From NCBI GenBank assembly GCA_030490835.1, contig CM059972.1, positions 58,571,563 to 58,635,562 of the forward strand: a stretch of DNA of 64,000 nucleotides. The letters run 5' to 3'. The position numbers were made by a program, and so were the translations under genes. This document shows positions 23,400 to 35,583 of this stretch, one piece after another. Numbering within the stretch: the stretch's first letter is position 1; every line of letters begins with the position of its first letter. The notes under the pieces are model-generated. The model was not told the origin of the DNA. It worked only from the letters and a program-made list of their open reading frames with translations, and did no database searches. This stretch comes from Annona cherimola (taxonomy: Eukaryota; Streptophyta; Magnoliopsida; Magnoliales; Annonaceae).

Positions 23400-23600
23400 G
23401 TGGTATGGATCAGATCTTTTGAAAGCGACACTTTAACACGTGTTATCAAATTCAAATTAATCCCATCATTATCTAGCGGCTGACAAAATGGTAGTAGACG
23501 TGGAACGTTACCATGGACATCCAACGTATGAGTGGTTGGATTAGGTTTTGGTTTTATAGGTTTGTAATACTTAAATAATAAATATACGTAAAAACTTGAC
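23400..23600. repeat. Module landmark block with CACGTG and AGCGGCTG (module A)
   Basis: About 200 bases of the least degenerate module sequence: a GCGACACTTTAACACGTG stretch, AATTAATCCCATCA, AGCGGCTG, GAACGTTACC, and GGTTGGATTAGGTTTTGG. Copies lie near 30910-31070, 33930-34090, 43985-44140, 49250-49380 with 49680-49710, and 60055-60238. CACGTG is a plant G-box core. Whether it is functional cannot be said. Confidence 0.75.
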
Positions 23601-23645
23601 AAAATGCAAATATATCAACTTGTTTAGCAATTGGCTCATTCGTTA

Positions 23646-24363
23646 TGTAATGTCCCATTACTTAGATATTCTCATCTTAAATAATACATCATACATAACA
23701 AATAAAAAGAAATGTCACAAAGCATACATACAACATCAATAAAATTTACATGGTTTACTGTAAATTCAATATGTCAACTGTCACACAAGCATTTCAATAA
23801 ACACATGATAGGTGCAAAAGGGAAACCTCTAGTTCATCCTCTCGTTTCAGCCTAATCGAGTAACTTCACATTTTAATGATGTAAAAACTGCTCATTTATT
23901 TCATAAAAATTGCACATTCACGACAGATTCTCGATAAACCCTACTAATCCTAAACTGTTATGAACCCTACGCTCCAGACCATGAAGTTGTTGGACACTGC
24001 ACTTTTCCACCAACATTATATCATGTTTAACACAAGATTTCATCACTAAATCGAGAAGGGGCAACATCTACTTACCTCGAAAGTGACTTCACCCAAATAC
24101 AACAACCCTAGACTCGGATCTCTTGGATTTTGAGCTTCCTTGAGGTGAATCAAGGATCTTCAAGACAGTTTGACGCGATTTTTAGGGAGGCTTAGGGCTA
24201 GATCGAGTACATGCATATATGCATTATATGTTCCCCTAGATGCCATGTCTATATATGTTATGCATCCCACTAATATCATTAATTCCTACCAGCATGTTCA
24301 TAAATTAACTCATAAACAGGGAAGGGATATAATGAAAATAAAATAAAATACCTAGTCCTCACA
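23646..24363 (-). mobile_element. Gypsy solo LTR, internally deleted (module A)
   Basis: Bounded by TGTAATGTCCC and CCTAGTCCTCACA, with the 5-bp target duplication CGTTA on both sides (23641-23645 and 24364-24368). Paralogous blocks without it (for example near 31125-31140) give the empty site. The equivalent LTR in module C is 1421 bp, so about 700 internal bases (those between about 34190 and 34880 in C) are missing here. Minus orientation is inferred from LTR landmarks. Confidence 0.82.
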
Positions 24364-25011
24364 CGTTAATTCAGGAATTGTAACTAATTTAATTTTTAAA
24401 ATAACTATGAAGGTCAATAACAAAATTAATACCAATGATTGCAATTTTATAAATTTGGAATAATATTTGCTAATATTTTAAAACTTGTATATAATTACAA
24501 ATAAAAGGTTGAGTATATTTTAAAAAATTCTATTCTTTTGAGTCTATAATGGTTTCAAGGGCAAACCATAAATACATCTATATGTTTTGCTTCTAATTTC
24601 AAATATACCAATGAACGTTCAATAAGTATTCTCATGCTCATGTATTTTATCCATAATTCTATTTATACTATGATGTTAAGAAGGGTCGTTAGCTTATATG
24701 AAATAATGAAATTGCCCGTGCCCTAAGTTATGAATTATAAATTAGTGTAGGAATTATGACATGGAAAATTTTGTTAATTCATATAAACACAAACCACCCA
24801 TTTAATAGGTTCTTAATAGCATAATTATAAACAAAATTTTGGATAAAATATGAAGGTATGGAAGAAATTGTTGAAAGGTGGTGGGTACAAATGAAAATAT
24901 GCACAAAAGATTATGTTTGGGATTTGTCCTCCAAATATAAGAGTATATTTGGGATTTTTCCTTCAAATATATCATCTAAAACCACATCGTTTATATGTAT
25001 ATGGGCTCGTT

Positions 25012-25546
25012 TTCTATATAACTATGTTACATAGAAGTAGTCCTATATAACCAGGTTACATAAAAGAAGTTCTATATAACCCCCTTAATTTTTAAGATAT
25101 TGGCGATTGATTTAAAATTCAATCAATTCATTGTATTTAACATCACTTGTTTATCTTAGAGATCCAGTTTCATCCAAAATTAAGTATGTGCATTGGCTAC
25201 ATTTTCTTAAATATATATATTCATGTGTCAATTATGAAAAATGCTTCGATCCATTTACACATGTATTATAATGTAATAATACTTTAAAAATCATTTATCA
25301 ATATAATATTGATATTTTAGACATTTAGATGTTGAAAAACTACTTTAAAATTGAATTTTTGTTATTGAACCATTTTATTGCATTGATTTATAAATAAAAC
25401 CCATAAACGGCGAAATTTGAAAAATTAAAGGATTTTTAAGATACTATAAACGATGGTAAATATAAAGGATGAAATGAATTTTTCAACAACCATCAAGATT
25501 TTAAAAGTAGAAATGATTACATAGAAAAACAGTTCATAGAAGTGGG

Positions 25547-25550
<4 letters not shown>
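25012..25550. repeat. Foldback element of the ATTGTATTTAACATCA-arm family (module A)
   Basis: The left arm (TATATAACC, then ATTGATTTAAAATTCAATC, then TTCATTGTATTTAACATCA) is answered by an inverted right arm (AAATATAAAGGATGAAATGA, then ACAACCATCAAGATTTT, then a TTACATAGAA end). An (AT)n run follows at 25552-25580. The same element is at 36190-36715. Confidence 0.6.

Positions 25551-25551
<1 letters not shown>

Positions 25552-25580
<29 letters not shown>
25552..25580. repeat. (TA)n microsatellite
   Basis: About 14 uninterrupted TA units beside the right arm of the preceding foldback. The corresponding tract in module C is much shorter (36715-36724). Confidence 0.9.
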
Positions 25581-25584
<4 letters not shown>

Positions 25585-27087
25585 AATGGACAAATGAATT
25601 AAAATTTAAACAAAAATATACTTCACTTCTAGTTCCTGTTATTAATTTTCATTTTTTATCCACAAGGATTTCAGGAATTTCAACGACTGATAAATAAATC
25701 AAATTTAAAATAAATGATTAAACAACCAGATAAAAATATTTAAAATTTTCTAAAAATCTAATTCAGATAGAATTTTTATTAATTTGAAAATAATTTGTAG
25801 TTTAAAGACATATTTTTAATGATTGAATGCATCAAAAATTGTTCTCTAGGCGGGAGACTTTTTATTAATTTGAAATAATTTGTAGTTTAAAATTTTTTTA
25901 TTAATCATCGAATGCATCAAAAATTGTTCTGTGGGTGGGTTAAAATAATAATGACATTTTTTGGTAATAATGAAAACTGTAGCATATTAGCTTGGTTTAA
26001 TCGATATATCCAATCATATTGAAAGATAGATGACAAAAAATGAAAACACGGCTACATACTATTTTGTCTCTTACTAATGCTTGTTGTTGCCGTGCCGATG
26101 AGGTTTTTGATAAAGATTTGAAATGACATTAATTTGATAATTTTAGAAAATTGTTTTTGCTACTAGTTGTATTATTACTACGCTAGTGTTCAATATTAGG
26201 ACTGCTTCAGACTTTCTTATTACTGGTCCTATTCCTCCCTAGCAACTATAGATTATTGAAAGGTGCTATTAGATTTTCGAGCTGGCAACCACAGTTTTGG
26301 GTCTGCGCTGGAGTAGCGCTTCATGTTACATTTTAGTGCATGTGTGAATGGATATAAGTATGTTTATAATTTTTCTTATGAAAATATATATAGGCAAATA
26401 TGACCGACGGACATTTTTGTTTCAAATAAAACTCGGCTTATTAACAAAATAAATGATGTTAAACGCATGGATGGAGTAAATTTAACCTTAATAGTGAACA
26501 CAAGAAAAATGGAAGCGGTTACATGAAATTCATACTATAGAACCAAGTTACATAAAAGTACAAGGAAAATCTCGTATATATTCACAAATTTTACCCTTAA
26601 TTTTGCTTATTCTAATAAATTTTCAAAAATTTCACATGTCCACTTATTTTGCTTAAAATTCCACTTATACTCATGTTATTAAGAATCCATTGAAAAGGCT
26701 TATAGCAGTACTGTAAGATGACGAATATGCCCAAACCATAATATAATTTGAGATTAATTTTCTCAAAACTAAAAATTTACATTCAAATGATATATAATTT
26801 TAGAGCTGTAAAAAGTGCTAAAAAGTAATTTTAGAGCTATAAAAAGTGCTAAAAATTCATTTAAGTATAAATTCTTAGCAATAAAATTATAATTAGAGAT
26901 GAACATTTTTGTCATTTTACAGTGGTGCTAATGACCTCTTTAAGGATCTTTAACAACGTAGATATACATGGAATTATGGGTAAAATTCATAAGTATGTAT
27001 GGGATTTGCCCTAATTACTTTTGTAAACTGTAAATTCAAAAAGGATAATGTGTCTTATGCATATATCAGTTTATATATCGGGGATGC

Positions 27088-27565
27088 TTCTATGGAACTC
27101 TTTTTTATGAAATTCTTTCCATTTTCAACATCTAGCTAGTTGATAAAAATCGACTCCATTTATTGTGTTTAGCATCATTTATATTATTATAAATTTTTTT
27201 TCAATTTTCTAATATCATGCCCCATCTACAAACATGCAAAATTAACGTAATAAAATGATTTAATGCTCAATATTAATTCTTAAGTAGTATTTTCAACATC
27301 TAAACCATCTAAAATATCATTACTACATGAATAAGTATTACCACATTCCAATATATATATGGATGAATCTAATTTTTTTTCTAATTTACAGATGAATGTA
27401 CTTATTTTTGAGCAAATGTAGCCTATGCACATATTGAATTTGGACGAACCTTGGTCTCATAACTAAACAAATGATGTTAAATACAACGAATAGATGAAAT
27501 TTTCTACCGAGTATTAAATCTTAAAATTTGAGGGAGTCATATGGAACCACTTCTATATAACCCGG
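27088..27565. repeat. Foldback element, ATTGTATTTAACATCA-arm family (module A, second)
   Basis: The left arm TTCTATGGAACTC, then CATTTATTGTGTTTAGCATC, is inverted on the right as AATGATGTTAAATACAACGA, then ATATGGAACCACTTCTATA. The partner in module C is 38575-39050. Confidence 0.6.
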
Positions 27566-27631
27566 TTATATAAAAGCTTATTTGTTTGAATATAAATATA
27601 CACATGCATATATTTAATAATGCTTATATTA

Positions 27632-28115
27632 ACCAGGTTAGAAGCGAAGCCTTGTTACCCCTTTAAATTTTAATATTTTGATTCTTGATTAAAAATTTAA
27701 TCTATTCATTGTATTTATATTATTCATTTAGTAAAGAAAGCAAGTTTTATTCAAATCACATACTCATATAGGCACATTTGCTTAAAAAAATATATCCATG
27801 TGTAAATTATAAAAGGAAACACTTCAATCCATTTATATATGTATTATAATGTAATAATACTTTATAAAATTATTTATTCACATAGAAATGATATTTTAAA
27901 TAGTTTAGATGTTGAAAATACTACATAAAAATTGAGACTTTAATATTAAACCATTTTATTACATTGATTTTATGCATTTATAGATGAGATCCATGTACAT
28001 TGACACTAAACAAAACAGAGAGTTTCTATGATAATATAAATGATTTTAAATATAATGGATTTAGTGAATGTTCCATCAACCATTAAGATTTTAAATATGG
28101 AAGGAGTTAATAGAA
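27632..28115. repeat. Foldback element, ATTGTATTTAACATCA-arm family (module A, third)
   Basis: The left arm (GAAGCCTTGTTACCCC, then TTGATTCTTGAT, then TTCATTGTATTTATATTATT) is inverted at 28030-28115 (AATGATTTTAAATATAATGG, then AACCATTAAGATTTTAA, then GGAGTTAATAGAAGC). The module C partner is 39105-39600. Confidence 0.62.
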
Positions 28116-29134
28116 GCGAGCTCCATCCAATATATGTTTTTGTTTGAAATAGATAAAAAAATGTTTAAATCAACTCTACATATAAGTTAATGGTTTTAAT
28201 TTTATTAAAACTTACTAATTAGTCTTAAATAATTCGGACACTAATTATCGATTGGCTCGACATTTAATTATCTATGGGCCTATGACCAGAGCCTGATAAG
28301 TTTATAACTCGACTTAATTACAAATACCCTGTTAATTCGATTAAAAGTGTTGCCAAATGACTCTAATGCTGTAAAAGTAACCTTAACACACGCTTGCATC
28401 AATATTTGTTCCGAATAGTTTTAATTTGAAACTAAGAGAATTTTTTAACAAAATTTTATACTGTTGGGTTTTATTTTTCAATAAGCAAACTTATAGGATC
28501 TATTTTGTGAAAAGCAGGTCAGCTCTAATATTCCAGCCTTGAAGATAATTAAGTAGCCATGGTTCGTAGCCTTTGATAGTTATATATATAAATGGATTGA
28601 AGTGTTTCCTTTTAAATATACTTAACTTAATATATTTATAAAAAAAATAAGTTTTGGGGCCCAATTGCGGCCGGCCACAACGGATGGCCCCCCTAATCTC
28701 AATTGATTGGGTTCTAATTTTTGGCAGGTAGATACGTGCTTATCTTTTGCTTAATGAAAGTGCACTTAAAAACAAAGCAAGGTTTATCAAAAAAAAGAAA
28801 AGAAAAAACCCACTGTAAGGAATTCCCTCGCTACCTGTGCACAAAGATTTATGAAGTCACATGTGGAAAAGAAAAGGTGTCCAGAATTTTTATTCTGTTA
28901 TCTATATAAGAAGATACATATGAACCATATATGTAGGTAAATGCAATAAATTAAATTTGCAAGTTAAATAATATTGTTGGAATTTTTAATAAATGGACGG
29001 GATGACGAATAAAAGATATGTGGAGAAGATATCATTTAGCTACCACATATTCCACATCAATAAAGCTATTAAAATACCGGAAAAAAATTTCTCATCCTCT
29101 TTGACTGGGTCATATGTATGATGTGGTTGAAATA

Positions 29135-29485
29135 GAGTCCTGATTATACGACTAGTCGTGTATACAGGCCCTTATGCAATATTTATTTTTAAAAAATTTT
29201 AATTTTTTAAGTTGTTCATAAACATGTTTTCAAAAACATATTTAACCTATGTATCAAAATTTACCATTTTACAACAATTTTACATATATTTTTTAAAAAT
29301 ATCAATTTCAAGATATTTTTTTAAATTTCACTCCTTAAAAATTTGCTTTTTAAAAATAAACGCTATAAAATAGTAAAACTTAATATGTGGATTAAATATA
29401 CTTAGGAAAATATATTTATGAAGAAAATCAAAAAATAGAAATAAAAGTAAATAAATATTGAATGGAGAGCATATAATCAGGCCTC
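29135..29485. mobile_element. MULE-like foldback MITE, GAGKCCTGATTATA ends (module A)
   Basis: 351 bp, flanked by a perfect 9-bp target duplication GTTGAAATA (29126-29134 and 29486-29494). Terminal inverted repeats read GAGTCCTGATTATAC and GAGGCCTGATTATAT. Module D keeps an unfilled site (about 47815-47835). A 9-bp duplication is the hallmark of Mutator-like elements. The interior arms (AACATATTTAACCTATGTAT, then an inverted AATATGTGGATTAAATATA) match the wider foldback family. Confidence 0.8.
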
Positions 29486-29522
29486 GTTGAAATATGACAT
29501 TGACTTCAGCCTTACAATACCC

Positions 29523-29868
29523 GAGGATTGATTCAATGCATCAATACTTTTTTTTTTATATTGTTTTGAAATTTTTTATAAGATTTTTAACCTAGGTATA
29601 TTTAACTTGTACATTAAGTTTTATAATTTTTGAAGATATACAAATATATATTTTTAATTTTTTAAAAAACAAGGATATTTTAGTCACTCAAAAATGACTA
29701 AAGAAACCTTGTTTTAAAAAATAAAAAATATATATACATATTTCCAAAAATGATAAATTTTGGCTTATAGATTAAATACAACTATATTAACAATCTTATA
29801 AAAAGTTTTCAAAAAAAATATATATAAAAAATGTGGTTTTGGACCCCTGATGCATTGAATCAGTTCTC
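29523..29868. mobile_element. MULE-like foldback MITE, GATTCAATGCATC ends (module A)
   Basis: About 346 bp with inverted ends GATTGATTCAATGCATC and its mirror GATGCATTGAATCAGTTC, and a perfect-looking core hairpin (TTTTAGTCACTC, AAAAATGACTAAA). The flanks TACAATACC and TATAATACT fit a decayed 9-bp duplication. Module D (47850) reads through with TATAATACTCTGCAAG and lacks the element. Confidence 0.72.
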
Positions 29869-30214
29869 TATAATACTCTGCAAGATCAATTTTTTTTTTT
29901 TTCTGAAAGGTGCAAGATCATTAGTTGTCCATTCGGTTGGTGATAAATTTTCATGCTTTATTTAAGGTATATAATTTTAGAGCTAAGCTTATAGGCAAGC
30001 CATCCATGTAGCCTTCACAATTTAATATGTTGATGACAGTCCATTTATTATATTTAATATTATTTATTTTTTAAATTAAATATGTGCATGAGTCATACTT
30101 GCTTAAAAATAGATATATTCATATCTAAATTAGGAAAAATATTTAGAGTTATTCTTATATGTATCAGAATATAATAATGTTTTATAAAATTATTTTTATT
30201 ATTCTTTCCTAATG

Positions 30215-30660
30215 TGTCCACTTTTTTTTGACAATTTGCAAATATACCAATATAATTTGACTATAATTGCAAATATACTCATGTAGTTTTAAGAATAGAA
30301 AATAACACCTACATAGTTTGACCATAATTGCAAATATACCTATGCCAATGGAGCCATTATGTATCGTCCAAGTATAAGTATATTTGAAAATTATTTGGAT
30401 ATGTTTGTAATTTTAGAAACTAAGGCATATATCTAATTTTTGCAAATATTCCACATATTTTGCATATATTTGTAAATATATATATATATATTGTGATGAT
30501 GCAATACAAGTTACATGACAACGTGTGTATATTTACAATTATGGTTAAATTATATGTGTATTTATGCAATTTCTAAAATTATATAAGTATACTTACAATT
30601 ATTGTAAAACTATATAGGTATATTTATAAATTACGCAAAAAATAGTGGGAATATCAGGAG
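30215..30660. repeat. 430-bp foldback element, copy 3 (module B)
   Basis: Inverted ends read CCTAATGTGTCCAC, then TTTGCAAATATACC at left, and the complement of GTGGGAATATCAGG, then GCAAAAAATAG at right. The partner in module D is 43250-43690. Confidence 0.65.
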
Positions 30661-31500
30661 AGACAAACACAAGCTTATGTTAAGCTCCCTAATAAGATCA
30701 CCCTCCTTTACATAATTGCATAACATTTGAATAATGACTTATTCTAGTTTTCTTTGGGATCCAAGCCAAAAATTATGGTTCCAATATGGAATTAATTAAG
30801 CATCAAGATAATCCAACCAGGGCACACATCAAAAAAAAAAAAAAATCTTACCAGGGCTATAAAAAAAAACAGAGGGCCAGATTTTTTACACGTGTAGTAT
30901 AGATGAGATCTTTTGAAGGCGACACTTTCACACGTGTTATCAAATTCAAATTAGTCCCATCACTATCCAGCGGCTGCTAAAAATGTTCGCAGACGTAGAA
31001 CGTTACCAAAGACATCCAATGTATGACAGGTTGGATTGGGTTTTGTTTTTATAGGTTTCTAATCTTGTAGCCCTTAAATATAGGTACAAACTGAAAAAAT
31101 TGCAAATATATCAACTTGATTAGCGATTGTCACAATTCTTGATTTAGGAATTGTAAATAATTTAATTTTCTAAATAACCACGAATGTCATTAAAAAATTC
31201 GTTTCTATTGTTGCATTTTTATAAATTTAGAATAATATTTGCTAATATTTTAAAACTTGTATATAATTACAAATAAAAGCTTGAGTACATTTTAAAAACT
31301 TGCTATCATTTTGAGACCATATGGCATCAGGGCAAATCCTAAATATAGCTACAAGTTTTGCATCTACTTTCAAACATATGAACCAATTTTCTATAATTAT
31401 TCTCATATTTATGTATTTTACTGAAAGCTCTATTTATACCATGTTGTTAAAAAGGATTATTAGCTTGTATGTGATATGAAAAAATTTTCCATGCCCTAAA

Positions 31501-31796
31501 GGGTTATTTGATGACGTACGTTTGGTAATGTGTAAGTTTGTGAAATTTTGGAGTGAGGTGGAGATTGTAAAATATAATATTTTGGAAATTGTGTGATTTG
31601 TATAAGATAAAAGGAGTAAAGATAGAATAAATAAGGCAATTTGAGTGTAGTGGAAAGAAAAACTGATTGAAATTTCAGGATAAAATTAAAAAAATAAAGT
31701 TGTTAGATTGATAAGCTATGGGTTGAAAAATGATTAGGGTTGTACATCCTACACCTTTCTCCACCTTGCTTCACTTTCTCACATTAACAAGCATTT
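31501..31796. mobile_element. Foldback MITE inside module B
   Basis: The left arm (GTTTGGTAATGTGTAAG, then GGAGTGAGGTGGAG) is inverted at right (CTCCACCTTGCTTCAC, then CTCACATTAACAAGC). The site is flanked by a roughly 34-base imperfect direct repeat of module sequence (31467-31500 and 31805-31842, both ending ATGCCCTAAA) that is single-copy in modules A and C. The element is also present at about 44560-44855. Confidence 0.6.
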
Positions 31797-31999
31797 CCTT
31801 AGTTTGTATGTGAAATGATGAGATTGCCTATGCCCTAAAATTCTTGTAGGAATTCTGGCATGGACAATTTTGTTTATTTCATATGCTGGAAACTGGTCTA
31901 TTTAACATCTTCTTAACTACATAATTATAAATGAAATTTTGAGCAAAATAGAGATGGGAGGAATGGTGGAAAGTTAAGTATATTTGAAGAAAAAATGAT

Positions 32000-32345
32000 C
32001 TTGTTAGCCAAGATAGCTCACTTCAAAAATTCATTTATAACATTTTTTTTGCTTTTTTCTTTATATACTCGTTTTTCTTAGAGTATTTAATATATAAACC
32101 AAGTTTTACCAATTTTGAATATGTGTATACATTTTTTTGATATTTTTAAAACATAGGAGTATTTTAAATACATACATACACATAGTATTTAAAAAACTAA
32201 AAAAATATATACGTATATCCAAAAATTGTAAAACTTAATTTATATGTTAAATATACTTCAATAAATAAGTGTAGGAAGAAAAAAATAGGAAAATATTATA
32301 AATGAGTTTTTTGAGGTGAGCTAAATGAGACATTTGCTTAGTCCT
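32000..32345. repeat. Foldback element with GATCTTRTTAGC ends (module B)
   Basis: The left end GATCTTGTTAGCCAAGA is mirrored at right (AGCTAATAAGATC at 32348-32360). The interior arms TATTTAATATATAAACCAAG and its inverted partner near 32235-32260 belong to the same arm family as the 9-bp foldbacks. The module D partner is 45050-45680. Confidence 0.6.
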
Positions 32346-32991
32346 AGCTAATAAGATCATTCTTCTATTTGAAATTAGGCAAAAAACAGTATATTTGGGC
32401 TTTTCCTTAGAGTTATAATCTAAATTAACCACATCAAAGTATATACATTTTAGTGGATAAATGAATAAAAATTTAAACAAATATATTTCATGTCTATTTC
32501 ATGTGATTAATTTTCCTTTTTCGACCACCAAGATTTCAGGAATTTCAGCGACTAATAAATAAATCATATTTAAAATAACTGACAACTTATTCTTCAAAAA
32601 ATTCAAAATTTTCTGAATATCTAATTCAGATAGACTTTTTATTAATTTAAAATAATTTGTAGTTCCAAAATTTGTCTTTAATCTGTTTTTAATCATTGAA
32701 TGCATCCAAAATTGTTCTTCGGGTGGGTTACATAAAATAATTACGGGTTTTTTGGTAATAATGAAAACAGTAGCACTATTAGCTTAGTTAATTGATATAT
32801 CAAATCATATTGAAAGATACAAGAAAAAAAATGAAAACACGAACATACTATTTTGTCTCTTACTATTATACTTATGCTTGTTGCTGTTATGGTTCCATCT
32901 TTTACTATCACTTATGCTTGTTGTTGTTCGGCTTCCATGCCTTGTTGATAATGATTTGAAATGACATCGATATGATAATTTTGGAAAATTT

Positions 32992-33060
32992 TTAAGTCAT
33001 TTTAAAAAATTATCATTTTGGAGAATATTTAAGTCATTTTAAAATTGATTTTTTTGAAAA
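32992..33060. other. Array breakpoint between modules B and C
   Basis: The left side is module-B sequence reading ATAATTTTGGAAAATTTTT. The right side is module-A-start sequence ATCATTTTGGAGAATATTT. Both tracts are followed by AAGTCATTTTAAA, so the join falls in a short imperfect homology. In module D the left sequence continues differently (46300 onward), which shows that this is a junction. Confidence 0.65.
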
Positions 33061-33134
33061 TAAAAATGTACACGTCCATAAATGATAAAAGTTAAATCAC
33101 TTAGAAACCATCTTGTAAAAAGAGAGTAATTCTC

Positions 33135-33605
33135 AAATATATTGGTATAGTTTAACCATAATTGCAAATATACTTATATAATTTTAGAAATTACAAATAA
33201 CCACTATATGGTTTGCCCATAAGTGCAAACTTAATCATCACCATACCACTATCGCATCATCCAAGTATGTGTATATTTGCAAATAAAAGCAAACTATGCT
33301 GATTTATTTGCAAAAACTAAATATATTTATTTAGTTTCTAAAATTACAAATATAAGGAAACTATGTCAGTATATTTGTAATTTTAGAAAACTAAATAAAT
33401 ATATTTAGTATTTGCAAATATATCCATATAATTTGTGTATATTTGCTAACATACCCATATAGTGATGATGCAATAACAACTCTATGATGACATGAGTATA
33501 TTTGCAATTATGGTCAAACGATATGAAGATTATTTATAATTTCTGAAAACTATATGAGTATATTAGCAAATTATAGTTAAATCGTGTGAGGACAATTACA
33601 TATTA
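33135..33605. repeat. 430-bp foldback element, copy 4 (module C)
   Basis: Matches copy 2 phrase by phrase, with an additional right arm (GTATATTTGCAATTATGGTC, TATAGTTAAATCGTGTGAGG) that the module A copy has lost. Confidence 0.65.
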
Positions 33606-34162
33606 TCCAGAAAGTAGTGTGCATGTTAGAGAGACTAACATAAGCTTATCTTAGGCACCACCCTCCTTTATGTAATTTGCATATTATTTGAATAATTAAC
33701 TTATTCTATTTTTTAGATTCAAGCCAATTATCATTCTTTTTTCATGAAAAGCCAATTATCATTCTTATCCTAAGCTGTTCATCCCAAATTGTTGAGAAAT
33801 ATGGAATTAATTAAGCATCAAGATAATCTAACCAGGGCACTCATAAAAAAAGATAATCTAACCAGGGCTAGATTATAAATAAAAAAGAGACGGGGGCTGA
33901 TTTTTTTTTTTTGGTCGTGTAGTATGCATCGGATCTTTTGAAAGCGACACTTTAACATGTGTTAGCAATTCAAATTAATCCCATCATTATCCAGCGGCTG
34001 CCAAAATGGTCGTGGATGTAGAACGTTACCATAGACATCCAATGTATGAGCGATTGGATTAGGTTTCGGTTTTATAGGTTTGTAACCCTTAAATAATAAT
34101 TATACGTAAAACTTGACAAAATGCAAATATATCAATTTGTTTAACGATTGACATATTCGTTA

Positions 34163-35583
34163 CATAACGCCCTATTGCCTAGATATTCTTAATAGCTATT
34201 CAATGAATACCATACAACCTAAGGAAAATTCAGCAGCATCTCCCCATAATAGATAAGGGGGGTATGAAATACCAAGACCTGTTATTCATAAACATTTCAA
34301 TTTTATTCCAAAATCTAACATTCAACTTTACTTTTACAACCTTATATCTTCATATTACAAAGACATCCACATAGTAGGAAAATCGTTGAAATTTATCCTT
34401 ACACAACAAGCAAACCAAAGGATCATATATATGTATTCAAGTAGATTGTAATCAAGTTCAAAATAATGTCAAAATTGAATCTGACTGAGTAATTATTTAA
34501 ATATACTAATATCAAAAGAGACCATAAATTTCAAAATAATCGTGATCAAAGACAATAATCTAATAGTCTCCAAGATCAGGTCCTCCACTTGTCCCACCTT
34601 GAGGCTCCTCACCTAGCCTGTGATCTAAAGGCAAAATAACAAACCATGTAAGTCTGAATAGACTCAGTAAGTAGATAGTAGTTAGTACAAAGTGGAAATA
34701 AGTAAAATTCTGGATGCACATGTCATGATCAATACGAGACATATGGGTCCAACATCCACTCCCAAGAATGTATGCGTACAACCATGTATAAGAAAAGGAC
34801 ACGAACAATCCTCTATGTCAATCAAGAGCCAACCCTTTCCTCATGCCAATCAGGAGCCGTGAACAATTCTTTTACATTCACTCATCTTAAATAATACATC
34901 ATATATAACAAACAAGAATAAATGTCACAAATCATACATATAACATTAATAAAATTTACACGGTTTACTTTAAATTCAATATGTCAACTGTCACACAATC
35001 ATTTTACTAAACACATGATAGGTGCAAAAGGGAAACCTCTAGTTCATCCTCTCGTTTCAGCCCAATCGAGTAACATCACATTTTAATGATATAAAAACTA
35101 CTAACGAGTCATTTATTTCATAAAAAATTGCACACTAACGGCCAATTCTCCATAAACCTTGCTAACCCTAAACTGTTATGAACCCTACGGCCCAGACCAT
35201 GAAGTTGTTGGACAGTACACCTTTCCACCAACCTTATATCATGTTTAACATGAGATTTCATCATTAAATCGAGAAGGGGCGACATCTACTTACCTCGACT
35301 GTGACTTCACCCAAATACAGCAACCTTAAAATCGGATCTCCGGGATTTCGAGCTTCCTTGAGGTGAATTAGGGATCTTCAAGGCAGTTTGGTGCAATTTT
35401 TAGAAAGGCTTAGGGCTAGATCGAGTACATGGATATATGCAACTGTACGTTCCCCTAGATGTCATGTCTATACATGTTGTGTATCCCACTAATATCATTA
35501 ATTTTTCAGCAGCATGTTCATAAATTACCTCATAAAAAGGGAAGGGTTATAAAGAAAATAAAATAAAATACCTGGTCCTCACA
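34163..35583 (-). mobile_element. Gypsy solo LTR, long form (module C)
   Basis: A 1421-bp LTR at the same site as in module A, with target copies CGTTA (34158-34162) and CATTA (35584-35588). The shared position shows that insertion preceded the A/C duplication. Minus-strand landmarks include CTGAGTCTATTCAGACTTAC near 34655. No internal gypsy sequence remains, as expected after LTR-LTR recombination. Confidence 0.83.

Larger units (their letters stand above)
22600..30200. repeat. Tandem module A (about 7.6 kb)
   Basis: This is the first clear copy of a head-to-tail array. Landmarks in order: a 430-bp foldback (22725), a CACGTG/AGCGGCTG block (23430-23560), a gypsy solo LTR (23646-24363), the AATAATATTTGCTAATATTT block (24460), foldbacks at 25012, 27088 and 27632, a GGCAGGTAGATACGTGC block (28722), and foldbacks at 29135 and 29523. 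The same order occurs in module C (33003-43240) with high similarity along its length. No open frame with a recognisable domain lies in it, so it is not a gene array in any form I can read. Confidence 0.8.
30200..32992. repeat. Tandem module B (truncated)
   Basis: Repeats the first part of the module order: a 430-bp foldback (30215), the CACGTG/AGCGGCTG block (30910-31070), the AATAATATTTGCTAATATTT block (31230), an extra MITE (31501), a foldback (32000-32345) and the ATGAAAACACGAACATACTA block (32830). It stops at about 32992, where module C begins. It corresponds best to 43240-46320 of module D. The gypsy solo LTR is absent, giving the empty site. Confidence 0.75.
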
